Shown: one piece after another, positions 1 to 7,880 of the stretch
Position numbering within the stretch: the first letter of the stretch is position 1
Layout: the number at the start of each line of letters is the position of its first letter
Source of the DNA: Hyphomonadaceae bacterium
GTDB taxonomy: Bacteria; Pseudomonadota; Alphaproteobacteria; Caulobacterales; Aquidulcibacteraceae
Length of the DNA stretch: 64,000 bases
Direction of reading: 5' to 3'
NCBI GenBank assembly: GCA_019753105.1
Contig: JAIELJ010000003.1
Coordinates: forward strand, 434,001-498,000
Translations under genes and position numbers: made by a program
Notes under the pieces: generated by a model
What the model was told of the DNA's origin: nothing
The model's database searches: none
The model's input: the letters and a program-made list of their open reading frames with translations, nothing else

Positions 1-2
1 GC

Positions 3-770
3 GTGATGGCGTCGATCGGCGAGGAGATCATCCAGACTGTCGGCTTCTTCGGCGAGGCGCTCGTCGTCATGGCGCGCCTCATCACCAATCCGCGCCGTTT
101 GCGTTGGACGTCGATCGTTCACGTGATGGAAGCGGCAGGCCTCAACGCGTTGCCGATTGTTGCATTGCTTGCGTTCTTCATCGGCATGGTCGTCGCCTAT
201 CTCGGCGCTCGTATTCTAGGTGACTTCGGCGCCTCGGTGTTCACCGTCGAACTTGTCGTGTTCTCGATGCTGCGCGAGTTTGGCGTCGTCATCACCGCAG
301 TTCTGCTCGCAGGGCGCACAAACAGCGCCTTCACCGCTGAGATCGGCGCCATGAAGATGCGCCAGGAGATCGACGCCATGCGCGTCATGGGCCTCGATCC
401 CATGGAAGCGCTCGTGGTTCCTCGCATCATCGCCATGCTGATCATGACGCCGATCCTGACTTTCGGTGCGATGATGGCGGGCATTTTTGGCGGCGTACTC
501 GTGGCCTGGGGCGAACTTGGCGTCAGCCCGCAAATGTTCTTCGCGCGCGTGTCTGAAGTCGTGCCGGCGCAGCATTTCTGGGTCGGCATGTCGAAAGCGC
601 CGGCATTCGCGATCGTGCTCGCCGTCATCGGCTGCCGCCAGGGCTTGGCTGTGGGCGGTGACGTCGGCTCGCTCGGCCGCCGCGTTACATCATCCGTTGT
701 GCAAGCGATTTTCATGGTCATCCTTCTGGATGCGTTGTTCGCCCTCTGGTTCCTGGAGTTGGACCTGTGA
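3..770 (+). CDS. mlaE: MlaE-family ABC transporter permease (possibly 5'-truncated)
   Basis: Inner-membrane permease of a Mla-type phospholipid transport complex. The 255 residues visible contain about five hydrophobic segments and the family's conserved cytoplasmic helix, seen as EIDAMRVMGLDP near residue 122, which contacts the ATPase. The first codons lie at the window edge (GTG at 3, ATG at 6) and no ribosome site can be seen. The length is close to E. coli MlaE (about 260 aa), but many alphaproteobacterial versions carry an N-terminal STAS domain, so the true start may be outside the window. The stop overlaps the start of the ATPase gene by 4 bases, which indicates one operon with the next three genes. 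The family call is firm; the exact lipid substrate is not. Confidence 0.88.
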   Translation: MMASIGEEIIQTVGFFGEALVVMARLITNPRRLRWTSIVHVMEAAGLNALPIVALLAFFIGMVVAYLGARILGDFGASVFTVELVVFSMLREFGVVITAVLLAGRTNSAFTAEIGAMKMRQEIDAMRVMGLDPMEALVVPRIIAMLIMTPILTFGAMMAGIFGGVLVAWGELGVSPQMFFARVSEVVPAQHFWVGMSKAPAFAIVLAVIGCRQGLAVGGDVGSLGRRVTSSVVQAIFMVILLDALFALWFLELDL

Positions 771-1516
771 GCGAAGATATCGCCATCCGCGTGCGCGGGC
801 TCGTGACCCGCTTCGGCAAACAGACCGTGCATGACGGCCTCGATCTCGACGTGCGCCGTGGCGAAATCATTGGCGTGGTCGGCCCGTCAGGCACAGGCAA
901 GTCCGTGCTGCTGCGTGAGATCGTCGGGCTCGATCCGCCAACGGAGGGCGAAATCAGCTTTCCGTATCACGAAGCACAAGGGCGCGAGCCGCGCCTCGGC
1001 GTCATGTTCCAGGACGGCGCGCTGTTCTCCAATCTCACGGTGCTCGAGAACGTCGAAGCGCCGTTGCGCGAGCACACGCATCTCTCAGCCAAGCTGCGCA
1101 GCGAAATTGCCGGCTTGAAGCTCTCGATGGCGGGTCTTGGCCCGGAGGCGCACTTCAAGAAGCCGTCTCAGATTTCCGGCGGCATGCGCAAGCGCGCCGC
1201 CGTGGCGCGCGCGCTTTCACTCGATCCGGAACTTCTGTTCCTCGACGAACCGACCGCCGGCCTTGATCCGATCTCGGCCGAGAATTTCGATCGCATGACC
1301 GAAGAGCTCGCGCATTCGCTTGGTCTCACGGTGTTTCTCGTCACGCACGATCTCGACACGCTGCACGCGATCTGTGATCGCGTTGCGGTTCTCTACCAAG
1401 GCAAAGTCGCCGCCATCGGCACGATCCCAGAGATCGTGGCGGGCGCGGAGGGCTGGGTGAAAGAATATTTTTCAGGACCGCGTGGTCGCGCCGCTGTGCG
1501 CGCCACCGGAGGATAG
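767..1516 (+). CDS. mlaF: MlaF-family ABC transporter ATP-binding protein
   Basis: Cytoplasmic ATPase that powers the MlaE permease encoded just upstream. In 249 residues it has Walker A GPSGTGKS (39-46), the signature SGGMRKR (about 137-143), Walker B LLFLDE (156-161) and the switch histidine in LVTHD (H194). The SGGMRKR form of the signature is typical of Mla ATPases rather than of general importers. The GTG start sits in a GTGA overlap with the stop of the permease gene, so translation is probably coupled. The MCE-domain gene follows after three bases. Nothing looks degenerate and the protein is expected to be active. Confidence 0.93.
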   Translation: MSEDIAIRVRGLVTRFGKQTVHDGLDLDVRRGEIIGVVGPSGTGKSVLLREIVGLDPPTEGEISFPYHEAQGREPRLGVMFQDGALFSNLTVLENVEAPLREHTHLSAKLRSEIAGLKLSMAGLGPEAHFKKPSQISGGMRKRAAVARALSLDPELLFLDEPTAGLDPISAENFDRMTEELAHSLGLTVFLVTHDLDTLHAICDRVAVLYQGKVAAIGTIPEIVAGAEGWVKEYFSGPRGRAAVRATGG

Positions 1517-1519
1517 GCA

Positions 1520-2368
1520 ATGGAAACGAAGGCCAATTACGTACTGATCGGCGCTGCGACCGTCGCGGGCGCAATTTTGATCATGCTCTTTGCCATGTGG
1601 ATGTCGACCGGCGATCTCCGGCGCGGCTACCACGAATACGATGTCTTGTTCGCCGATCCCGTCCGCGGCTTAACCGAGGGCGGCGAGGTCCGCTTTAACG
1701 GCATCAAGGTTGGCGAAGTGCAGGATCTGCGCATCGATCCGGACAACACTAATCGCGTCATCGCGCGCATACGTGTGTCCTCCGACGTGCCGGTGAAAAC
1801 CGATACGACAGCGCAGCTTGAGCCCATCGGCCTCACGGGCGTCACGCTCATTCAGCTGACCTCGGGCAGCCCGACAGCGCCATTGTTGCGTCCAACCTTC
1901 GGCGCGCCTACGCCGCAGATAGAAGGCCGGGGCAGTCAGATCGACGAACTTATGATGCGCTCGGAAGAGATCGCGCTACGCGCCAGCGAAGCGATGGCGT
2001 CGGTGCGCGACCTGCTCACCGACGAAAACATCGCGCGGGTGAGCGCCATCATCGAGAATCTTGAGACCGTGTCGACGCAACTGGCGAGCACGGATTCGGT
2101 GATCACGCAGTCAGGCGCGGCCGCGCGCGATCTCAGCAATCTGACGCGCCAACTGCAAACCGACCTCGCCGAACTCGATCAAGTGCTCGACGATGTCGGT
2201 CAAGCGGCTGCTGTCGCTGGCGGTGAAACGCTGCCGGAATTGGCGCTCGCCGCCGAAGAAATCCGCCGCGCCGCCAACTCGATCAATCGCGTCGCGCAAA
2301 ACCTTGAAGAAAACCCCTCCGTTCTCACGCCGCGCGCGCCGCGGCCCACCGTGGAGCTGCGTGACTAA
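1520..2368 (+). CDS. mlaD: MlaD/MCE-domain lipid-binding protein
   Basis: Membrane-anchored periplasmic subunit expected to form the MCE hexamer that shuttles lipids to the MlaFE core. The 282-residue protein starts with one transmembrane helix (about residues 8-28). An MCE domain follows (about 37-115), with the pattern GLTEGGEVRFNGIKVGEV and the PIGLTGVTLIQL strand. After that comes a long helical tail (about 140-260) rich in charged and small residues, which may be coiled coil. It lies between the ATPase and an auxiliary lipoprotein gene, and its stop TAA overlaps the next ATG (TAATG). The family is certain, but whether this is the true Mla system or a paralogous MCE transporter cannot be settled here. 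Confidence 0.9.
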   Translation: METKANYVLIGAATVAGAILIMLFAMWMSTGDLRRGYHEYDVLFADPVRGLTEGGEVRFNGIKVGEVQDLRIDPDNTNRVIARIRVSSDVPVKTDTTAQLEPIGLTGVTLIQLTSGSPTAPLLRPTFGAPTPQIEGRGSQIDELMMRSEEIALRASEAMASVRDLLTDENIARVSAIIENLETVSTQLASTDSVITQSGAAARDLSNLTRQLQTDLAELDQVLDDVGQAAAVAGGETLPELALAAEEIRRAANSINRVAQNLEENPSVLTPRAPRPTVELRD

Positions 2369-2976
2369 TGCGAGCCATCCTCCTGATTCCGATCTTCGCG
2401 CTCGGCGGCTGCGTAACGTTGTTGCCTGAACCGCCACCGCCGCCGCGCACCTACGTGCTTGAGGCGCAGACTGTCGAAGAGCTTCAAGCCGCGGCCATCG
2501 ATGCGGTGATCTCGATTGCCGAACCAGGCGGCGAGCGGACGCTCCTCGGCGCTGATCTCATCTGGCGCACCGGCGACACCATCGCCTATGTCGATCAAAC
2601 AGCATGGTCGAACCGCGCCGCTGACGCGTTGCAGCAGATGCTGGTTGAAACGATGTCGCGCCAAGGCCGCTTCCGCGCTGCCGTGCGCGCGGGCGAGGCG
2701 CAGAGCGAATACGCGATCCGTTGGGAAATCCTCGATTTCGAAGTGCGGGAAGAAACGATGACGGCGCGCTTCTCCGCCGATGTGCGTCTCGTCGGCCCGG
2801 GACGGCGCATTATCGCTTCGCAAATCGTCACGGCCGAAGCGCCGGTCTCTGATCGCTCGTCTGCCATTGCCGCCAATGCGCTTGCGCGCGCCGCCCGTGA
2901 AGGCAGCGCGCGCATTGGGGTGTTTGCTTCTGCTGCTGCGGCGGAAGCGCAGGCCTCCGCCGCCTCGTCGGACTGA
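2368..2976 (+). CDS. ABC-type transport auxiliary lipoprotein
   Basis: Outer-membrane-side lipoprotein partner of the MCE transporter. It begins with a short lipoprotein signal whose lipobox reads ALGGC (cysteine at about residue 15), followed by a proline-rich stretch. The body resembles the ABC transporter auxiliary family: an N-terminal YVLEAQ strand, then an RTGDTIAYVDQTAWSNRAAD-type segment, an EYAIRWEILDFEV strand and a late arginine-rich turn. Its start overlaps the end of the MCE gene by one base, making it the fourth and last gene of the operon. It ends directly against the convergent coiled-coil gene, with no spacer. By analogy with PqiC and related proteins, it probably receives lipid from the MCE ring at the outer membrane. 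Confidence 0.8.
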   Translation: MRAILLIPIFALGGCVTLLPEPPPPPRTYVLEAQTVEELQAAAIDAVISIAEPGGERTLLGADLIWRTGDTIAYVDQTAWSNRAADALQQMLVETMSRQGRFRAAVRAGEAQSEYAIRWEILDFEVREETMTARFSADVRLVGPGRRIIASQIVTAEAPVSDRSSAIAANALARAAREGSARIGVFASAAAAEAQASAASSD

Positions 2977-4815
2977 TTACGCCAGAGCGGCGTCGATCAG
3001 CAGGTAGGCGCGAACCAGTTCCGAACCTTCGCCCTTACGCTCGCTCTTGGCGAGGTCCGGACGGGCGCGGAAGGCTTGCGCAGTCATGTGCGCATCGGTG
3101 CTGCGCTTCAGGTGGCGTGACAAGCGGGTCACGGCGCCCGGAGCGGCATCGATCACAGCGCGGCGGCGAGCCGTAGCGCCTTCGCGTGAGCAGCGGGCGA
3201 TGCGTTCCAGATCGGCGGCTTGCAGCACGTCGTCCAGATCGACACCGGCGTTCGTCACCAGATCAACCGCACCGGTCTTCAGTTCAGTGTCCGGGTCGAT
3301 TTCGTTGGCGGACGCGCCGAAGTCGGCGAGCGCGAACGAGTCTTCGTTGGCTGCAACTGGCGCCGGCTGTTCGTCGCGCTGCGGCATGAAATTGCCCCAG
3401 CCGCCGAAGCCCTTGAAGGCGCGTTTCGTTTGCGTTTCCGCAACTTCGACACGGGCCATCGGGCGCGAACCACCGCGAGCGACAGCAGCGTTAGCAGCGG
3501 CGTGCAGCGTGGTGACTTCTTCGTACACCGGCTCTGGCGTGCGCTCGACGATGCGCTCAACTGGGCGCTGCGCGACCACCTTCTTCGCACCTGACGTCGA
3601 AGCGAGGGCGCCGAGGCGCTTCTCGATCGAGGCGGCGTGGTAGTCAGCGGCGGCTTGGCTCTCTTCCGAGGCCATGCGTGCAGCATTGGCGGCGTCTTGC
3701 AGTTTCGACAGCGTTTCCGCGGCCATGTCCTGCAGCGCAACCGTTTCGGCGCGGATCAGCTGAGCAGCGCGCTTAGCTTCCGTGACCGCGGCGCGCGTCG
3801 TTTCACGAACGGCGCTTGCGGTTTCGTTGGCGGCGAGCACAGCTTCAGCGGTCGACTTCTTCGCCGTCTCGGTCAGACGCGTGGCTTGCGTCAGGCCGTC
3901 GAGCATTTCGGTCATCGCGCCGTTGAGTGAAGCGGTGGCGGCGTGGGCGGTGTCGGCAGCTTCGTGGAACGCAGCGGTACGCTCGCCCATCACAGCAGCC
4001 GATTGCGAGAACGCGCCCATGTGCGATTGCAGCGCTGCTTCAGCCGCGTCGACTTCCGTCTTCACGATCTTCGAAGCTTCGCGCATCAGGCGGACTTGGC
4101 GGCCGACCGAGTGAGCGATCACTTCGGTTTGGCCTTTGAGGTCCTGGTTGAGTTCGACGATCGCGTCGCGCTCGACCTTCAACGCGTATGAAAGCTGTTG
4201 CGCATTCTCGCGCGAAGCATTGATGGCTTCACCGAAGAGATGCGCATTGCGCTGCGCAACCGTTTCCAGCTCCGAGAGGCGGGTCAGGGCGGTGGCGACA
4301 GCGTCGTTCAGGTTCTCGATCTCGTTCTTCACCACGTCGGAAACGCGCTGCGCTTCCAGTTCGCCGGCTTGCACCGGGAAGTTCGAGCGGTGCGCGATGC
4401 GGGTGAGTTCAGTCGCGAGGCGGCGCGCCTTCAGCGCTTCGCCGGCGGCCGAGGCCGAGACCCAGAAGAGGAGAGCCGGGCCGAACGCGAGCGCGATGAG
4501 GCCGGCTTGCATCGCCGGATCCATCGCCATCACGGCGTCGACGCCGAAATAGGAGAGCGGGCCGCCGATTGCGCCGGCGATCCACGCCAGAGCAGCCAAG
4601 CCGCCAGCAAAACCAGCCCACGAGAAGCCGTTTTTGATCTGCACCGGCTCTTGCGGTTGAATGGTTTGGGTTTCAGTCGCGGACGTCGTCGCGGTTTCAC
4701 GGTCAAACGTCGTGGGTTCGAATTCGTCGAGCGAAGAGGTATCGTTCGAGTCATCGGCGTTATCGCCGAACAACTCGAACGGATCCCGTTCGTCGTCATG
4801 GTTATTGAAATTCAT
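2977..4815 (-). CDS. Membrane-anchored coiled-coil protein, paralogue 1 (TipN-like layout)
   Basis: Function not recognised with confidence. The 612-residue protein has an acidic Asn/Asp-rich N-terminus (MNFNNHDDERDPFELFGDN). Two hydrophobic segments follow, near residues 72-92 and 100-122. A long alanine-, glutamate- and threonine-rich helical region (about 140-440) suggests coiled coil. A Pro/Val linker and a conserved C-terminal block (about 530-612) close it, with DDVLQAADLERIA, ATARRRAVIDAAPGA and a final AYLLIDAALA. The ATG at 4815 was chosen because GGGAG lies eight bases upstream; a longer open frame to 4920 lacks such a site. A paralogue with the same domain order is at 12163-13842. 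The two-helix-plus-coiled-coil layout recalls Caulobacter TipN, but that is an architectural comparison only. Confidence 0.75.
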   Translation of the reverse strand: MNFNNHDDERDPFELFGDNADDSNDTSSLDEFEPTTFDRETATTSATETQTIQPQEPVQIKNGFSWAGFAGGLAALAWIAGAIGGPLSYFGVDAVMAMDPAMQAGLIALAFGPALLFWVSASAAGEALKARRLATELTRIAHRSNFPVQAGELEAQRVSDVVKNEIENLNDAVATALTRLSELETVAQRNAHLFGEAINASRENAQQLSYALKVERDAIVELNQDLKGQTEVIAHSVGRQVRLMREASKIVKTEVDAAEAALQSHMGAFSQSAAVMGERTAAFHEAADTAHAATASLNGAMTEMLDGLTQATRLTETAKKSTAEAVLAANETASAVRETTRAAVTEAKRAAQLIRAETVALQDMAAETLSKLQDAANAARMASEESQAAADYHAASIEKRLGALASTSGAKKVVAQRPVERIVERTPEPVYEEVTTLHAAANAAVARGGSRPMARVEVAETQTKRAFKGFGGWGNFMPQRDEQPAPVAANEDSFALADFGASANEIDPDTELKTGAVDLVTNAGVDLDDVLQAADLERIARCSREGATARRRAVIDAAPGAVTRLSRHLKRSTDAHMTAQAFRARPDLAKSERKGEGSELVRAYLLIDAALA

Positions 4816-5123
4816 AGCAAACTCCCGAAGCGCGCCCATCGGTCCACGGGCGTTAACGGGGCCGGCTGCAACCTGCATGCCAACGAGGCGAGTGCGTTTC
4901 CCGCGCCGCGCGTGCGCCAATTCGGTGCAAAGCGAGGGCCAACGCGCGCGTCGCGTGCGCGGTTAAGGTAAACCGAGTGTGCCGGGAAGGACGTCGGCGG
5001 CGGGCCTAACGGTTTCATAAGAGCTTGCCGCAAGTCCGCTTCTAGCCTCAAAGCGGACATTCGATCTGTAACGGGCATCAGGCGGGAATTCGCCGTAAAC
5101 CGTCATAGCGTATGTCGCTGTGT
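4816..5123. other. Intergenic region without a recognised gene
   Basis: The stretch between the coiled-coil gene and the small gene at 5124 is high in GC up to about 4990. It then carries a perfect 8-bp inverted repeat at 5034-5058, described separately. The promoter of the coiled-coil gene should lie in 4825-5000 on the minus strand. No convincing -35/-10 pair could be picked by eye and no tRNA or small open frame with a ribosome site was seen. Confidence 0.5.
5034..5058. repeat. Intergenic inverted repeat (GTCCGCTT/AAGCGGAC)
   Basis: Perfect 8-bp arms, GTCCGCTT at 5034-5041 and AAGCGGAC at 5051-5058, separated by nine bases. The form 'tccgctt..gcc..aagcgga' is like the upstream half of the degenerate repeats at 7295, 8480 and 11553. 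It may be a well-preserved copy of the same element core. Confidence 0.5.
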
Positions 5124-5297
5124 TTACCGACGCCTCTCGATGAGATCCATCAGGCTAAGAATTTCAGACAAGAGATCACTGTCCGCGATGGTTATTTGGC
5201 CAGCGCAGAAATCCTTCGCTCTCTCCGGGGAGTGGCGTCTCCCCCATTCTACGCACGCCCGTTCAAAACGCTGCAGCAGATCATCGGCGGCGCGCAT
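5124..5297 (-). CDS. Small protein of unknown function (57 aa)
   Basis: Not recognised. A 57-residue frame beginning MRAADDLLQRFERACVEWG and ending LSLMDLIERRR. The start at 5297 is supported by a strong ribosome site, GGGAGG, eight bases upstream; a longer reading to 5351 has no such site. The protein is predicted to be mostly amphipathic helix with mixed charge, no signal peptide and a single cysteine. It stands alone between the TipN-like gene and a plus-strand membrane protein gene. The good ribosome site and the protein-like composition favour a real gene, but it is short and no relative is known to me. Confidence 0.5.
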   Translation of the reverse strand: MRAADDLLQRFERACVEWGRRHSPERAKDFCAGQITIADSDLLSEILSLMDLIERRR

Positions 5298-5309
5298 TGC
5301 GAGTACCTC

Positions 5310-5490
5310 CCAAAGGCGGGCGCGAATTCCACGCGCCAAAACCGCGGACACCGGAAAACCGGCTCGCTTCTCGGCCGAGTCGGGTGGGAGTTGTGTGCGC
5401 TATCGTACAAATCGGGATTGGCGAAGTTGCTCAAAACGTGACGCTCGCGGCAGCAACGGATGACCGGCGCGATCTCGCCGAGAACGGACA
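5310..5490. repeat. Degenerate intergenic repeat, copy A
   Basis: The segment from TACAAATC at 5406 to about 5486 aligns by eye with 8527-8610 and 7334-7420. Shared blocks are tacaaa-tc, a ggc-aagt-gctc block, a ctgacgct-gcg block and a late tcgccga block. The preceding 60-90 bases also resemble the upstream halves of those copies, though more weakly. All copies are in intergenic DNA. No transposase or open frame is associated. Confidence 0.4.
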
Positions 5491-5553
5491 CTCGGCGCGT
5501 TTTGACACGCCGACAGTTCCGCTAGTCTCAGGCTCGTTGGATACGAGGCAACG

Positions 5554-5955
5554 ATGTTTTGGCTCTACTATGCGGGCGCGTGTGCAGGAGCGGTGTTCTA
5601 TTTGACGCTCGCTGAACGAATAAGGCATGACCCGGAGGCTGACAGCCTCATGAAATCGACCCGAGCGACATTCCAGATTGCACACGCGATTCTCAGTTTC
5701 CTGGTGTTGGTTGCAGCATTCTCCCTTGTCGCTCCACCATTCCTCGTGATGCCTCAATGGTGGCTTGCGCTCGCGCTGGTGGTCGTCGCATTCGCACTTA
5801 GCCTTGTGGCAGCAACGGCGATCCTCCCCAGGATGCGCATCGACATGACCGCGCTCTACATTGGCGCAGGGCCGCAGATAGCGATCTTGGTGCTCGCTGT
5901 TGCGGCCCTGGCTTGGCGGACCGCTGCCATCGCCAGCGGCTGGCTCAACTCGTAG
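5554..5955 (+). CDS. Small integral membrane protein, unknown function
   Basis: A 133-residue protein of unknown role. About four hydrophobic segments can be seen: near residues 2-18, 42-65, 68-92 and 103-124. The loop after the first helix is charged (ERIRHDPEADSLMKSTRATF). There is no signal cleavage motif, so all segments are likely membrane helices of the inner membrane. The gene stands alone, about 280 bases from its neighbours on each side, with no obvious operon partner. The start ATG at 5554 has only a weak GAGGCAACG ribosome site. It could belong to one of the many uncharacterised DUF families of small alphaproteobacterial membrane proteins. Confidence 0.6.
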   Translation: MFWLYYAGACAGAVFYLTLAERIRHDPEADSLMKSTRATFQIAHAILSFLVLVAAFSLVAPPFLVMPQWWLALALVVVAFALSLVAATAILPRMRIDMTALYIGAGPQIAILVLAVAALAWRTAAIASGWLNS

Positions 5956-6238
5956 GATTACTCACGAGCTTGAGTCCGCGTTGGGCCAGCCTAGGTCATC
6001 GCGCAGATTTTCGCGATCGGCCTACTCGCTCAATAGCTGCCGCTGCCGGTCTGACCACGTGAACGTCTCGCGATCGCCGGTTGGCGACATTCGCTTTCTG
6101 TTTTCTGTCGAACGGGCTGAACGTCAACGACACTCAGTGCGAGGTGACTGAGGCGCTTGACCGGGACATCTAACCGAAAAATCGACAACGCGCGCTGCAA
6201 GCGTTTTGGCACGCGGCTGCTGCTCGCCCATCCGTTCG

Positions 6239-6811
6239 TCAGCCCTTCGCAGGCGGCACCGGCAGCGCGCGGCGGAGGGTGTTGGCGAGGGCGCGCAGGT
6301 AATTCTTGAGTCCCCAGCCGGCGAGCAAACCCAAGAGCGTTACGATCGCGCCCGCTGCCATGCCGCCGATCGGTAGCAGCGGGCCGAGCTGCAGGAACGG
6401 CACATCGTAGCCGGAAAGCTCGACTCCGGAAAACACGATGACGGCCAAGCCCGTTGGCACGAAGCCAACCGCGATGGTGCCGAGCAGCATCACCACGATG
6501 AACGTGAGAAAACTAGCTGCGGCGAGGATGCCGGTGACGCGAAGAATGCCGCCAATGTTGCGCTTTAACTTTTCGCCCCGCGGATTGAGTTCAAGTTCTA
6601 CCGCGTAGGCGCGTGCTAGTTTTTCAGCGGGGCCAATAGAGGCGAGTACTTCATCCACCGGCTTGCCCATGGCTTGCGCTTCGGCAATGTGGCCGCGCAG
6701 GTCGCGAGCGATCTCGCTAGAATGATCGCAGTCAAAGGCGCGCAGCGCGTCCTCGAATGTCTTCATATAGACACCCACCACGGGATGGTCTCTAGTTGCG
6801 GTCTGGGTCAC
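6239..6811 (-). CDS. HAAS/DUF1700-type membrane protein paired with PadR
   Basis: A 190-residue membrane protein encoded directly after a PadR-family repressor, overlapping it by four bases. The N-terminal half is a soluble helical domain (about residues 10-85) of the HAAS/DUF1700 type, seen as EDALRAF, SSEIARDLRGHIAEAQAMG and DEVLASIGPAEKLARAY. The C-terminal half has two strongly hydrophobic stretches (about 92-135 and 143-172). In known PadR-HAAS pairs the membrane protein is thought to sense or modulate an envelope condition and the repressor controls the pair. No further cargo gene follows, since the next gene downstream is on the other strand. Confidence 0.75.
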   Translation of the reverse strand: MTQTATRDHPVVGVYMKTFEDALRAFDCDHSSEIARDLRGHIAEAQAMGKPVDEVLASIGPAEKLARAYAVELELNPRGEKLKRNIGGILRVTGILAAASFLTFIVVMLLGTIAVGFVPTGLAVIVFSGVELSGYDVPFLQLGPLLPIGGMAAGAIVTLLGLLAGWGLKNYLRALANTLRRALPVPPAKG

Positions 6812-7158
6812 GATCCCCCTCCATTGCTGAGGCTGAGCTCCACGGCGCGCGCGAGTTCAGTCCATTCCTTTTCGAGTGCTTGCAATCGACGACGGCCTTG
6901 CGAGGTAAGCCGGTAATACTGGCGCGGCGGTCCCGACGGGCTCTCGACAATGAAGGTCTCGAGCTGGGCATCGTTCTTCAGCCGACGCAACAGCGGGTAG
7001 ACGGTGTTCTCATTGGCCGCGAGCGGCCCGAGCTTTCCAAGCGTCGCGACGATTTCGTAGCCATAGCTCGCTTCGGCCCGGAGAATCCCGAGGACGCATA
7101 ACTCCAGTGCTCCACGGCGGAGTTGTGAAGTCCATTCGGTGGGAGGGCTGGCACTCAA
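6808..7158 (-). CDS. PadR-family transcriptional regulator
   Basis: A DNA-binding repressor of 116 residues with a winged helix. The family pattern is clear: LRRGALELCVLGILRAEASYGYEIVATLGK for helices 1-3 (about residues 13-43), then ENTVYPLLRRLKNDAQLE and the wing strand ESPSGPPRQYYRLTSQGRRRL. The C-terminal part is a single helix, as expected for the short PadR subfamily that dimerises through its last helix. It overlaps the HAAS-domain gene by four bases, the usual PadR/HAAS pairing. Autoregulation from the upstream region (7159-7300) is likely. The ligand is unknown. Confidence 0.88.
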   Translation of the reverse strand: MSASPPTEWTSQLRRGALELCVLGILRAEASYGYEIVATLGKLGPLAANENTVYPLLRRLKNDAQLETFIVESPSGPPRQYYRLTSQGRRRLQALEKEWTELARAVELSLSNGGGS

Positions 7159-7522
7159 GATGTCGTCCCGCTTACTAATGTGCGTCGCACACTAGCGCAC
7201 TAGTGTGTGCCGCGCAATAGCTAGTGGTTGGGGGTCTCTCGAAGAGCTTGTCTGGTGGCGGCGAGATATCAATTCTCGCGAGAGGCCAATAATCCTCGCG
7301 AACGATCGGTAAGGGCCAGACCGCGCCATAGCGTACAAAATCACGACCGGCTCAGTCGCTCGAATCCTGACACTTGCGTTCGCTACGCCTAAGCGGCGCG
7401 TCATCGCCGAAGACCGCCGTCGGCAGGGTTCGGCGATGTGCCTCGGGTCACAGCGACATGGTTAGGGATTGGGTAGCTTTGCTCATCGAAGCGATGACGC
7501 TTCGAACCGAGGAGCCAGACCA
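7159..7522. repeat. Intergenic region with degenerate repeat, copy C
   Basis: The part next to the PadR start carries the repeated element ACTAGCGCACTAGTGTG (about 7189-7206), which contains near-palindromic CACTAG/ACTAGTG units and is a plausible PadR operator. From about 7295 to 7420 the sequence is a degenerate copy of the intergenic repeat, with TACAAAATCA at 7334 and TCATCGCCGAAGACCGCC at about 7401. The end holds the hairpin leader of the small peptide genes. No protein-coding gene is convincing here. Confidence 0.45.
7486..7505 (+). promoter_or_regulatory. Leader hairpin before tandem peptide genes
   Basis: Perfect 8-bp stem TCGAAGCG (7486-7493) and CGCTTCGA (7498-7505) with the four-base loop ATGA. 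It ends six bases before the GGAG ribosome site (7511-7514) of the first peptide gene. It could shield or stabilise the leader, or limit translation of the first gene. It is too AT-poor downstream to be a terminator. Confidence 0.45.
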
Positions 7523-7615
7523 ATGACCAAGTTTTATGCCCTGATCGCCGCCTGCGCCGTGTTCGCACCGATGGCCTTCGCCACGTTGAACCAAGCCGCG
7601 CAAATCGTCGCCTGA
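7523..7615 (+). CDS. Tandem secreted-peptide gene, copy 1 (30 aa)
   Basis: A 30-codon frame encoding MTKFYALIAACAVFAPMAFA followed by TLNQAAQIVA and TGA. The ATG has a GGAG site eight bases upstream. The first 20 residues look like a Sec signal peptide: Lys at position 3, a hydrophobic core, and AFA before a likely cleavage point. That would release a decapeptide. The second gene, 129 bases downstream, encodes an almost identical product. Between the copies six codons differ silently and three differ by conservative changes (Y/F, F/I, N/S), which indicates selection on the protein. An alternative is a single-span membrane miniprotein. The function is unknown. Confidence 0.6.
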   Translation: MTKFYALIAACAVFAPMAFATLNQAAQIVA

Positions 7616-7651
7616 TCGGCCCCGTCCCACCCGAATTTCGAGATCACTCCA

Positions 7652-7744
7652 ATGACCAAGTTTTTCGCCCTGATCGCCGCCTGCGCCGTGTTCGCACCGA
7701 TGGCGATCGCGACGCTCAGCCAAGCCGCTCAGATCGTCGCGTAA
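7652..7744 (+). CDS. Tandem secreted-peptide gene, copy 2 (30 aa)
   Basis: Second copy of the 30-codon gene, encoding MTKFFALIAACAVFAPMAIA then TLSQAAQIVA and TAA. The likely signal-peptidase motif AIA is kept, and so is the ten-residue tail apart from N to S. Its ribosome site is weaker (CGAG about nine bases upstream). About 20 bases of leader next to the start are also recognisably duplicated. A strong intrinsic terminator begins 24 bases after the stop, so the two genes are probably one transcript ending there. The frame is too short for routine gene callers and may be unannotated in relatives. Confidence 0.6.
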   Translation: MTKFFALIAACAVFAPMAIATLSQAAQIVA

Positions 7745-7767
7745 CGTCGCGATCACATCGGCAAGAT

Positions 7768-7806
7768 AAGGCCCGCGAAGGATGCTCCCCCTTCGCGGGC
7801 CTTGTT
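7768..7806 (+). terminator. Rho-independent terminator after the peptide genes
   Basis: Inverted repeat AAGGCCCGCGAAGG (from 7769) and CCTTCGCGGGCCTT (to 7803), with a short loop around ATGCTCCC, followed by TTGTTGTGT. The stem is perfect and GC-rich. It ends the plus-strand transcript of the tandem peptides, and the A-rich start on the other side may also stop the convergent gene at 7881. Confidence 0.85.
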
Positions 7807-7880
7807 GTGTCTGGCTAGAAGAGACGCGCGAACCTTGACGTCCGTGGATCTCGATTGATCCAGCGCGACAGAATGTAGGG

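Noticed and set aside
5956-6238. Gene in the gap between the 133-aa membrane protein and the HAAS-domain protein
   Set aside because: Short frames here overlap known genes or lack ribosome sites; no RNA structure was evident.
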